Source: Deltaproteobacteria bacterium (GTDB lineage Bacteria > Myxococcota_A > UBA9160 > UBA4427). Taken from it: a stretch of 5,746 bases of DNA. This document shows, piece after piece, positions 1 through 5,746 of this stretch. A program made the translations under genes and the position numbers. The stretch covers positions 1 through 5,746 of the forward strand of contig DRKE01000113.1 in NCBI GenBank assembly GCA_011051925.1, in the 5' to 3' direction. How positions within the stretch are numbered: the stretch's first letter is position 1; each line of letters opens with the position of its first letter. The notes beneath the pieces were generated by a model, which saw only the letters and a program-made list of their open reading frames with translations, had not been told where the DNA came from and searched no databases.

Positions 1-50
1 CCCGCCGGCCGGCCGGAGAACCCGACGGGCATCGACTCCGATCCGGGAAT

Positions 51-1088
51 TCAGAACGCGTACTGCACGCCCGCCGTCGCCAGCCAATCGGTCTCGAGCC
101 CCGGTCCATCGAGCCGCTCGTAGACGGGCAGTCCGACCTCGATCGCCCACCGGATCCCCGCGAGAGGGCCCTTTGGCATGACCAGATTGACGCCTGCCAG
201 CAGATCCAGTCTCTCGGCCGCACGACGCCCGGGATCCGCCGTCGGCACCATCGCGGGGTTCAGGCTGCTGCTCTCGTCGCGACCGCGGATATTGAGATTC
301 TGCTGCCATTCCGCACGCAGACTGACACTGACCCACTTGGCGAGCTCGACGGCACCCCAGGCCGTGAGCGCGACCTCGTTTCCGAGCCGGTAGCCGGCAT
401 GGTTCTCGTTCAATCGGATCTCACCCCGTGCCTGTGCGCCCCAGTAGAAGGCCTCTGCATGCCCTGAATACGTCAGACCGGGAAGAAGATCGAAGGTCCC
501 GGATCCGAGCTGCATCGGATACGGAAGCCGGACGGTCGTTCCCCCCGTCGTCGGCAGTTCGTCCTGTTCCGTGATCGAACCGGTCGGAAAGCGGATCCCG
601 AGGTTCGCGTGGACCTTGTGTCCATCGGCCTCCCAGAGGCTCACCAACGCGGTCGCGCGGATATCCCCCAGACCATCCGAACGGGTCGTGAAGGTGACGC
701 CCGTCCGCGTTCGGTGATCCATTTCGAGACGCACGTACGGGATCATCAGCATCAGGGTCACCCTTTCGACGGGGGCGTACATCATGCCGAACATGTGCAT
801 CTCCATGTCCATATGGGTCGGGGTGACCATGAAATCCTGCAGGACATGACTCCGGGAGACGCGCTCGTCATCGTCGCGCAGACCATTCATCCCCATGCGC
901 ATGTAGCGATAGGAGAGCATCACCTCGTTCGCGTGATGGGTGTGGTCGCCCATCACGCCGATGGGCGCATGAGCCGCAGGAGCGCTCCCCGCATCCGCGC
1001 CCCGCGCGAATCCGAGGTTGAGTCCGACGGCGATCGACAGGACGAGCGACCATCGCCCGACCCTTTTCGAGAATCCTTCTTTCGACAT
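51..1088 (-). CDS. Met/His-rich outer-membrane beta-barrel protein, putative metal-associated transporter family
   Basis: The 345-residue product looks like an exported outer-membrane beta-barrel. It starts with a signal peptide: basic n-region, hydrophobic stretch at about residues 14-28, and likely cleavage after the Ala-Asp-Ala ending at 33. The body is made of alternating amphipathic strands, and the chain ends Val-Gln-Tyr-Ala-Phe, the aromatic C-terminus typical of Bam-inserted barrels. The first part of the mature chain is very rich in Met and His. There are 15 Met between residues 46 and 123, a DHTHH cluster at 48-52, and HMDMEMHMFGMM at 92-103. The pattern recalls proteins usually annotated only as 'transporter' (related to the MetA/phenol-degradation-type barrel group); that link is from memory of the motifs. 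Metal binding, perhaps copper, is inferred from Met/His content and the His-rich neighbour. I chose the ATG at 1088 because GGAAG lies 8 bases upstream; ATGs at 1094 and 1103 are alternatives. The longer open frame upstream is low-complexity Arg/Ser-rich and is not credible coding sequence. Confidence 0.85.
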   Translation of the reverse strand: MSKEGFSKRVGRWSLVLSIAVGLNLGFARGADAGSAPAAHAPIGVMGDHTHHANEVMLSYRYMRMGMNGLRDDDERVSRSHVLQDFMVTPTHMDMEMHMFGMMYAPVERVTLMLMIPYVRLEMDHRTRTGVTFTTRSDGLGDIRATALVSLWEADGHKVHANLGIRFPTGSITEQDELPTTGGTTVRLPYPMQLGSGTFDLLPGLTYSGHAEAFYWGAQARGEIRLNENHAGYRLGNEVALTAWGAVELAKWVSVSLRAEWQQNLNIRGRDESSSLNPAMVPTADPGRRAAERLDLLAGVNLVMPKGPLAGIRWAIEVGLPVYERLDGPGLETDWLATAGVQYAF

Positions 1089-1111
1089 CTTCATGACTTC
1101 CATTTCTTCGA

Positions 1112-1140
1112 TGGGCCCGCGACACGACGCCACGGGCCCA
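1112..1140 (-). promoter_or_regulatory. Intercistronic hairpin upstream of the beta-barrel gene
   Basis: TGGGCCCG (1112-1119) and CGGGCCCA (1133-1140) are perfect 8-base complementary arms around a 13-base loop. In the minus-strand transcript the hairpin sits between the His-rich gene and the beta-barrel gene, ending about 23 bases before the chosen start. No U-tract follows it, so it is not a classic intrinsic terminator. It could affect mRNA stability, processing or translation of the second gene; that role is inference. Confidence 0.4.
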
Positions 1141-1248
1141 CACGCGCCCCGATCGACGGGACGAGCTCGCATGGGTGGACGGAATCCCCGAGTTCCCGTT
1201 TCGGAACCCCGGATCCTCTCGAATCTGCAATGAAACGGGTCTCTCGAG

Positions 1249-1743
1249 CTAGACGGGAACGGGGTCGATCTCGAGGAAGAAATCCGGCACGGGGTCGGAG
1301 GACCCGTCCGGAACCAGTGCGGCGACCGTCCCGACGAGCCGTGCAACGACACTTCCGGGCACGACGCTCCCGAGGCGTTCCGTGCCATGCCCGGGCTGGA
1401 AATGCGTATCGCTGCAACCGCACATGCACTTCGCCTTCCACTCCGCACGCGCGCTGTGGTCGTCGCGATGCGCCGCGATGACGTGGCCCGATGGGGCGTC
1501 GTGGACGTGAGCGTGCCCGCGAGGATGGGACCGGGTCTGCGGTCGGGATCGGGGCCCGGGATCGTGCCCCATCCCTGCATGCGTCGCGTCATGCGTTGCG
1601 TGCGGGGATTCCCAGGAGCGTGCGTGACCGGGGGCAGCGATCGGGATCCGGGCCGGGGAAGACGAGCCGTCGCAGACCAGGAGCATCGCGGCGGAATACG
1701 TCACGAGCATGGAGACCGCAATGAGCCGGGTGATCACCACCAT
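1249..1743 (-). CDS. Small exported His-rich protein with CxCxC cluster, putative metal-binding
   Basis: The 164-residue product has a hydrophobic N-terminal segment (about residues 3-23) that fits a signal peptide or membrane anchor. A central region follows with 14 His between residues 40 and 119, including a HAHVH run at 77-81. Next comes a Cys-Met-Cys-Gly-Cys cluster (Cys106, 108, 110) with His114 and His119 close behind. The C-terminus is acidic and proline-containing, with the tetrapeptide DPVP twice (150-153 and 160-163). His plus clustered Cys suggests transition-metal binding in the periplasm or at the membrane. Cys24 follows a Leu-Leu-Val, a poor lipobox, so a lipoprotein is possible but not supported. 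The gene lies 160 bases upstream of the Met/His-rich beta-barrel gene on the same strand, and the two are probably co-transcribed. The ATG at 1743 gives the best N-terminus but has no clear Shine-Dalgarno; the ATG at 1710 (residue 12) is an alternative. The frame stays open upstream into antisense of fghA, but that part is not protein-like. I do not recognise a named family. Confidence 0.72.
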   Translation of the reverse strand: MVVITRLIAVSMLVTYSAAMLLVCDGSSSPARIPIAAPGHARSWESPHATHDATHAGMGHDPGPRSRPQTRSHPRGHAHVHDAPSGHVIAAHRDDHSARAEWKAKCMCGCSDTHFQPGHGTERLGSVVPGSVVARLVGTVAALVPDGSSDPVPDFFLEIDPVPV

Positions 1744-1833
1744 GAAAACGGAAACTACAACAGCGACCCCGCCCGGACCATGCGGAAAACGAGCCGGAAT
1801 CAGCCTGCAACCCGTTGATGCGCCGCGGTCGTG

Positions 1834-1857
1834 GCGGGATGTCCCGAAACATCCCGC
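1834..1857. promoter_or_regulatory. Perfect inverted repeat in divergent intergenic region, candidate operator
   Basis: GCGGGATGT (1834-1842) and ACATCCCGC (1849-1857) are perfect 9-base inverted arms around the 6-base centre CCCGAA. The dyad lies 90 bases upstream of the His-rich gene start and 137 bases upstream of fghA, within the 251-base divergent region 1744-1994. The size and symmetry fit a dimeric regulator's operator; a hairpin in a leader RNA is the other option. No T-tract follows on either strand. I found no convincing -35/-10 pair in this GC-rich region. Confidence 0.4.
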
Positions 1858-1982
1858 GATGCGATGGGCCACTCCCGATTCCTTCCCGGTCCCGTCCACT
1901 CGCGCCCGGACGGGTCGCTTCATTCCGGCCGGCGCCGTTCTCGGATAGGCTGTAGTCCGTCGGTCCAGGATCGGCGGAAACC

Positions 1983-1988
1983 GGGAGG
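1983..1988 (+). promoter_or_regulatory. Ribosome binding site of fghA
   Basis: GGGAGG lies 6 bases before the ATG at 1995. It supports that start over the internal ATG at residue 28, and the resulting length matches the family. Confidence 0.7.
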
Positions 1989-1994
1989 CGGGAA

Positions 1995-2837
1995 ATGGAG
2001 ACCGTGAGCGAATCGAGATGTTTCGGTGGTGTCCAGAAGACGATCCGACATGCTTCGGAGGCGACGGGAACACCGATGAACGTCGGGATCTACCTGCCGC
2101 CGGCTGCCGAGAGCGGCCCCGTTCCCGTCCTCTACTACCTCTCGGGTCTGACCTGCACGGAAGAGAACGTGATCGCCAAGGCAGGAGCACAGCGGATCGC
2201 GGCCCGGGAAGGCCTGGCCTTCGTCGCTCCTGACACGAGCCCCCGCGGCCTCGATCTTCCCGGCGAACACGACGACTGGGATTTCGGTAGCGGCGCCGGC
2301 TTCTATGTCGACGCAACGGAGCCCCCCTGGAAGGATCACTACCGGATGTACGAGTACATCGTCGAAGAACTGCCCCGCGTCATCGCCGGCAGCCAGCCGA
2401 TCGACACGACACGCGCCGCCATCACCGGCCATTCGATGGGCGGACACGGTGCGCTCGTGATCGGACTGCGCAATCCGGATCGCTATGCCTCGATCTCGGC
2501 CTTCGCGCCGATCGTTTCCCCGACCCGTTGTCCCTGGGGCGAGAAGGCCCTGTCGAGATATCTCGGAGCGGATCGTGGGACATGGGCGGACCATGACGCG
2601 TCGCTCCTCGTCACCCGGAAGACCCATCCACACGAAATCCTGATCGACCAGGGCACGGCCGACGGCTTCCTGGCCGAACAGCTGAAACCCGAACTCTTCG
2701 AGACCGCGTGCCGCGATTCGGGACAGGCCCTCGAACTGCGTAGGCAGGAAGGCTACGACCACAGCTATTTCTTCATCGCGACCTTCATGGAGGATCACGT
2801 CGTCCACGCCGCGAGGGCGATCAACCAAGCTTGCTGA
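1995..2837 (+). CDS. fghA: S-formylglutathione hydrolase (esterase D family)
   Basis: This cytoplasmic alpha/beta hydrolase (EC 3.1.2.12) splits S-formylglutathione into formate and glutathione, the last step of glutathione-dependent formaldehyde detoxification. At 280 residues it has the usual family length. The signature segments are in order: LSGLTCTEEN at 49-58 (oxyanion-hole region with the conserved Cys54), APDTSPRG at 78-85, the acidic GEHDDWDFGSGAGFYVDAT stretch at 90-108, and the nucleophile elbow GHSMGGHGAL at 145-154 with Ser147. The other triad members are Asp223 in DQGTADGFL and His256 in YDHSYFF. No key residue is missing and there is no export signal. The usual partner, glutathione-dependent formaldehyde dehydrogenase (adhC/frmA), is not in this window; it may lie elsewhere in the genome. 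The upstream region is shared with the divergent His-rich gene. The 3' end overlaps the convergent HDOD gene by 17 bases. Confidence 0.96.
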   Translation: METVSESRCFGGVQKTIRHASEATGTPMNVGIYLPPAAESGPVPVLYYLSGLTCTEENVIAKAGAQRIAAREGLAFVAPDTSPRGLDLPGEHDDWDFGSGAGFYVDATEPPWKDHYRMYEYIVEELPRVIAGSQPIDTTRAAITGHSMGGHGALVIGLRNPDRYASISAFAPIVSPTRCPWGEKALSRYLGADRGTWADHDASLLVTRKTHPHEILIDQGTADGFLAEQLKPELFETACRDSGQALELRRQEGYDHSYFFIATFMEDHVVHAARAINQAC

Positions 2838-3777
2838 GCGCCTCGAAATTGGTCTCCGCTTCCATCGCGATGTCCGAAAGCCGAGGGGGATCGACGCCGA
2901 GCCGAGTGGCCCTTTCGACGAGGGTCTCGTCGAGTTCCGCCGCGTCTTCCGGCCAGCCCTGCTCGATCTGGCTGGCGATGCGATTTCCGACCTCGACGGC
3001 AATCGCCAGGGAACCTGCGTCACCCACCGCCTGGGAGGCATCGTGGTGCAGCAGGACCGCCTCACAGAAGGGCTCGGGAAAAGCCCAGGATGCCAGGACC
3101 ATCGCCCCCAGTTCGGCATGGGTCGCGGCCATCATCGCCTCGACGACGGCCGACCCGGGTTCGGCCCCATCATCCTGCCAGGCCGGAAGCTCGGCGGCGA
3201 AGGCCAATACGACCAGCTTCCCGAGGTCGTGAACGAGCCCGGCCAGGAAGCCGGCCGTTTCCCATGGTGGCAGCTCGGCCGTGATTTCCTGGGTCGCCGA
3301 GGCCGCGAGAAGGGAATGCTTCCAGAGCACGCTGGCCATGTCACCCAGTCCCGGGGATCGCATCACCGTCGCCCGAAGAGCGACCACGATCACGATCGTC
3401 CGGGCCTCGCGAACGCCCATCCGCATCAACGCATCGCGTACGTTGGGCACTTCCGTCGCGCCCCGGAAATACGAACTGTTGGCGACGCCCATGATCCGTG
3501 TCGCCAGGACGGGATCGCCACTCACGGCGTCCGCGAGTTCATCCAGATCCACCTCCTGGGACTCGATCAGCTTGACGACGCGATGGACTGTCGGGGAGAG
3601 CGAAGGGAGTCGCAGTCGCCTTCGCTTGATCGCCCGCACCAGGGGAGCCGTCCAGCGAGCCATCTCCGGATCGCGCTCGGCCAGCCCCCGTGCAGCCCCG
3701 ACCGCCGCCTCTACGAAGCGCTCGTTCGATCGGGATCCCAGGCCTTCGTCGCTGATCTCCTCGACTCCGACGGTCAT
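2821..3777 (-). CDS. HDOD-domain protein, putative signalling/regulatory factor
   Basis: The 318-residue cytoplasmic protein consists mainly of one HDOD domain (about residues 50-260). HDOD is a helical relative of HD phosphohydrolases, common in bacterial signalling proteins and usually thought to be regulatory rather than catalytic. Visible landmarks are LRLPSLSPTVHRVVKLI (55-71), DPVLATRIMGVANSSYF (88-104, the helical motif typical of HDOD), WKHSLLAA with His154, GLVHDLGKLVVLAF with His183-Asp184 (180-193), ATHAELGAMVLASW with His220 (218-231), and LLHHD with His244/His245. Most HD-type metal ligands therefore appear present, so residual hydrolase activity cannot be excluded. There is no receiver, GGDEF or EAL domain, no signal peptide and no membrane segment. 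About 50 residues precede the domain and about 55 follow, without a recognised fold. The start at 3777 is set by AGGAGG four bases upstream; a 26-residue longer frame is rejected. Its target is unknown and no partner signalling gene is adjacent. Confidence 0.92.
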   Translation of the reverse strand: MTVGVEEISDEGLGSRSNERFVEAAVGAARGLAERDPEMARWTAPLVRAIKRRRLRLPSLSPTVHRVVKLIESQEVDLDELADAVSGDPVLATRIMGVANSSYFRGATEVPNVRDALMRMGVREARTIVIVVALRATVMRSPGLGDMASVLWKHSLLAASATQEITAELPPWETAGFLAGLVHDLGKLVVLAFAAELPAWQDDGAEPGSAVVEAMMAATHAELGAMVLASWAFPEPFCEAVLLHHDASQAVGDAGSLAIAVEVGNRIASQIEQGWPEDAAELDETLVERATRLGVDPPRLSDIAMEAETNFEALSKLG

Positions 3778-3781
3778 TTCG

Positions 3782-3787
3782 CCTCCT
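3782..3787 (-). promoter_or_regulatory. Ribosome binding site of the HDOD gene
   Basis: A perfect AGGAGG (minus strand) lies 4 bases before the ATG at 3777. It decides this start over the upstream ATG at 3855. Confidence 0.75.
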
Positions 3788-3823
3788 GCATGGCCCAACG
3801 GCGGTTCCAGTCCGAGACTTGAT

Positions 3824-3860
3824 GGGGCAAACCCCCGGCAATCCCCCGCGATCACCCCCC
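3824..3860. repeat. Phased C-tracts in the HDOD/protease divergent intergenic region
   Basis: Three C-tracts of 5, 5 and 6 bases begin at 3832, 3843 and 3855, spaced 11-12 bases apart, close to one DNA helical turn. The first also pairs with GGGG at 3824-3827 as a short inverted repeat. They lie 47-83 bases upstream of the HDOD start and 117-153 bases upstream of the protease start. The tracts could be regulator half-sites or a G-rich structure in the HDOD leader; both are inference. I see no convincing promoter hexamers in the 199-base region 3778-3976. Confidence 0.3.
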
Positions 3861-3964
3861 ATTCCTACGCAACACACAGGCGAAAACGGACGCGGCCCTT
3901 CTCGGCTTCAAGTCCGCCCGCGCCGGGGCCGATTCCAATCGAGGGGGACGGGCTGAATGGCCCT

Positions 3965-3971
3965 GGTGAGG
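3965..3971 (+). promoter_or_regulatory. Ribosome binding site setting the GTG start of the S8 peptidase
   Basis: GGTGAGG lies 5 bases before the GTG at 3977. No in-frame ATG occurs nearby, and the basic n-region of the signal sequence begins directly at this GTG, so the site decides the start. Confidence 0.6.
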
Positions 3972-3976
3972 CCCGA

Positions 3977-5722
3977 GTGCGCAAGAAAGCCTGGATAGCC
4001 CTGACCCTGCTCATCCTGGGTTCACTGGTGGTGGACCGGGGTCTTCCCTTCATTCCGTCCGCGTTGGAATCCTGCCTGGTCGGAAGAGCCGGAATCCGTC
4101 CGTCCGCCACCGTCGGTTCGACGAAGGAACCGAAGACCCTCGCACTCGCCGCGACGCCCCAGCAGGACCCACCATCGGTCGACCCGGACGCCGCTTCCTC
4201 GGAGACGCATCGCCTGGAGCGCGATCCGTCCCCGGGACCCCCTCCCTCCACGAAGGAACCCGAAGGGGACGCGCTCGACTTCGCCTCCGAGCAGGAGATC
4301 CGACGGGTTCTGCACGCCGCGATCGAGCGGAGACGGGAAAGCCTCTTCGTCAGCCATGGGATCGTCGAAAGGGTCGCGAACGATCGACGCGTCCGGGTCA
4401 TCTTCGAAACCGCTCCGCATCCGTCGCCGATCGACGTCGCAACGCTTCTCGCCGGGGAGCTCGGGAGCGCCCGTTTCGATTCGCTGCGGATCTTTCCCCT
4501 CTTCGATCGCGGTGCCGCCGAGGTGGGTCCCGAAGCGCTGCTGCATCTGATCGAAAACGCAGCGACGGGCCACATCGAACTGGACGAGGTCCATCGAACG
4601 AGTCTGAACGAAACGGTTCCGCTCATCCAGGCGGATCTCGCTCGTCAACTCGAATACGACGGTGACGGCTTCGCCGTAGCGATTCTCGACACGGGGGTCG
4701 ATCCGACGCACCCCATGTTCGCGGATCGGATCATCGAGGAGGCCTGTTTCTCCGTCGGAAACGACTGCCCGAACGGCGAGGCCCAGATGCTGGGGCCCGG
4801 CGCGGCCGTCCCCTGCCCCATTCCGGGCTGCGGACACGGAACACGGGTTGCCGGGATCGCTCTGGGAGACGCTCCGGACGGGAGCCTCTACGGTGTCGCA
4901 CCCCATGCCGACCTGATCGCCATCCAGATCTTCAGCGACGTCAACGGCGAACCGGGTGCCTACGCTTCGGACATCCTTGCGGGACTCCAGCATGTCCTCG
5001 GCCTTTCGGCCTTTCATCCGATCGCATCGGTCAACATGTCCTTCGGTGGATCGCCCTTCACTTCCGAGGCCACCTGCGACCAGAGCGTGTCATCGCAGCT
5101 CAATGCGGTCACGCTGCTTCGGGACGCGGGCATCGTCGTCGTGGCGGCGTCAGGCAACGAGTATCTGACGAATGCGATCACGACACCGGCCTGTCTTTCG
5201 AACGTCATCGCAGTCGGTTCGACCTCCGACAACGACGTCGTCTCGAATTTCTCCAACTCCGCGGACTTCCTGCGTCTGCTGGCGCCCGGGGAGCTCGTCG
5301 AAACAGCGAGCCTGGGCGGCGGAACGGGAATGGCGAGCGGCACCTCGATGGCGACGCCCCACGTCGCCGGCGCGATCGCCGCGATCCGGGAGGCCGTTCC
5401 CGGTGCGAGTGCCGACGAAATCGACAACGCGCTGGTCCTGTCGGGCCTCGCGATCCTCGATCCGCGGAACGGCATCACGACGCCGCGCATCCGGGTCCTC
5501 GACACGATCGACCTGCTCGAATCGACCATGGTGCCACCCGGGCAGTCGGGCGGCTCCTCGTCCGGGGGCGGAAGCGCCAACGGTCCACCCGCAGCCACCG
5601 CGAGCTCGGGCGGCGGGGGCGGGGGCGGATGCGGTCTCGTCGGCCTCGAGCCTTTCCTCGTCCTGGGGCTCATCCGGCTCGGCCGGGGCCGCCGGAGGCC
5701 CGGCACCGAAGGGGCCTGCTGA
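3977..5722 (+). CDS. Secreted subtilisin-like serine peptidase (S8) with C-terminal Gly-Cys sorting/anchor tail
   Basis: The 581-residue product is an exported endopeptidase of family S8. An N-terminal signal sequence (basic RKK, hydrophobic residues 5-19) is followed by a Pro/Ser/Thr-rich low-complexity stretch (about 40-100) and a propeptide-like region (about 104-215). The catalytic domain spans about 218-515 with all key residues: Asp238 in ILDTGVD, His287 in GCGHGTRVAGIA, oxyanion Asn394 in AASGNE and Ser457 in GTSMATPHVAGA. Six Cys in this domain (257, 264, 280, 285, 367, 406) could form disulfides, fitting an extracytoplasmic enzyme. A Ser/Gly-rich linker (about 520-551, ending in seven Gly) leads to Cys552-Gly, a short hydrophobic segment (554-568) and an Arg cluster (570-574). 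This three-part tail resembles MYXO-CTERM-type sorting signals, so the enzyme is probably surface-held or processed there before release. The GTG start at 3977 follows a Shine-Dalgarno. The frame stays open for 696 bases upstream, but that part is mostly antisense to the HDOD gene. The substrate is unknown. Confidence 0.93.
   Translation: MRKKAWIALTLLILGSLVVDRGLPFIPSALESCLVGRAGIRPSATVGSTKEPKTLALAATPQQDPPSVDPDAASSETHRLERDPSPGPPPSTKEPEGDALDFASEQEIRRVLHAAIERRRESLFVSHGIVERVANDRRVRVIFETAPHPSPIDVATLLAGELGSARFDSLRIFPLFDRGAAEVGPEALLHLIENAATGHIELDEVHRTSLNETVPLIQADLARQLEYDGDGFAVAILDTGVDPTHPMFADRIIEEACFSVGNDCPNGEAQMLGPGAAVPCPIPGCGHGTRVAGIALGDAPDGSLYGVAPHADLIAIQIFSDVNGEPGAYASDILAGLQHVLGLSAFHPIASVNMSFGGSPFTSEATCDQSVSSQLNAVTLLRDAGIVVVAASGNEYLTNAITTPACLSNVIAVGSTSDNDVVSNFSNSADFLRLLAPGELVETASLGGGTGMASGTSMATPHVAGAIAAIREAVPGASADEIDNALVLSGLAILDPRNGITTPRIRVLDTIDLLESTMVPPGQSGGSSSGGGSANGPPAATASSGGGGGGGCGLVGLEPFLVLGLIRLGRGRRRPGTEGAC
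5608..5628 (+). repeat. G-rich tract encoding the poly-Gly linker
   Basis: The coding strand carries closely spaced G-runs (3, 2, 5, 5 and 2 G, separated by single C) encoding the seven-Gly linker just before Cys552 of the S8 peptidase. Further G-runs lie just upstream. The tract might fold as a G-quadruplex and is a likely site for slippage or sequencing error, but the simplest reason for it is the Gly-rich protein sequence. Confidence 0.5.
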
Positions 5723-5746
5723 CCCCGATCCGTCGTCGGCGTCGGC

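Noticed and set aside
1..50. GC-rich palindromic GGCCGGCC sequence downstream of the beta-barrel gene as a terminator
   Set aside because: The self-complementarity is a short tandem GGCC pattern with no T-tract, and the window edge cuts the context.
609..1481. Plus-strand open frame with many His and Arg opposite the metal-module genes
   Set aside because: Its His content comes from reading the complement of the Met (ATG/CAT) codons of the beta-barrel gene. It has no domain and no credible start.
1089..1592. N-terminal extension of the beta-barrel protein frame
   Set aside because: The translation is Arg/Ser/Pro-rich without protein-like features, overlaps the His-rich gene in another frame, and would bury the signal peptide at residue 169.
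1744..2316. N-terminal extension of the His-rich protein frame
   Set aside because: It runs antisense into fghA and is Arg-rich shadow sequence; a credible hydrophobic export segment begins at 1743.
1920..3119. Long minus-strand open frame antisense to fghA
   Set aside because: It mirrors the fghA codons, as expected in GC-rich DNA. FghA has a complete catalytic motif set and the expected length.
3777..3855. 26-residue longer start for the HDOD protein
   Set aside because: The ATG at 3777 has a perfect AGGAGG at 4 bases' distance, while the upstream ATG lacks such a site and lies among the phased C-tracts.
3281..3976. Long in-frame extension upstream of the S8 peptidase GTG start
   Set aside because: It is mostly antisense to the well-supported HDOD gene, its translation is Arg/Ser-rich and low complexity, and a ribosome binding site plus signal peptide begin at 3977.
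3865..5706. Several minus-strand open frames opposite the S8 peptidase
   Set aside because: All are Arg/Ser-rich shadows of the plus-strand gene, which carries the full S8 active site.

Overview
This is a GC-rich, densely coding window with five complete protein-coding genes and no RNA genes, mobile elements or CRISPR. The features point to a Gram-negative bacterium: an outer-membrane beta-barrel protein ending in aromatic Phe, a glutathione-dependent formaldehyde-detoxification enzyme, and a secreted protease with a Gly-Cys plus hydrophobic plus Arg-rich C-terminal tail. That tail resembles the MYXO-CTERM group of sorting signals, which suggests a myxobacterial or other deltaproteobacterial-type lineage. 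The assignment is inferred from gene content and composition only.

Layout. On the minus strand (about 51-1743) lies a probable two-gene transcription unit. First comes a small exported His-rich protein with a Cys-x-Cys-x-Cys cluster. After a 160-base gap with a strong hairpin comes a Met/His-rich outer-membrane beta-barrel protein. Together they look like a metal-handling (perhaps copper) envelope module; this is the most interesting part of the window. A 251-base divergent intergenic region (1744-1994), holding a perfect 9-bp-arm dyad, separates it from fghA.

On the plus strand, fghA (1995-2837) encodes S-formylglutathione hydrolase with an intact Ser/Asp/His triad. It converges on, and overlaps by 17 bases, a minus-strand HDOD-domain gene (2821-3777), a likely signalling or regulatory protein.

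A second divergent intergenic region (3778-3976) has C-tracts spaced about one helical turn apart. It leads to a plus-strand secreted subtilisin-like (S8) peptidase (3977-5722). This has an export signal, a propeptide, a complete Asp/His/Asn/Ser active site, a Ser/Gly-rich linker and a C-terminal anchor.

Apart from the minus-strand pair, nothing shows that the genes act in one pathway. FghA detoxifies formaldehyde in the cytoplasm, the HDOD protein is a cytoplasmic regulator, and the protease acts at the cell surface or outside. The 1-50 and 5723-5746 ends hold no recognisable gene or terminator.
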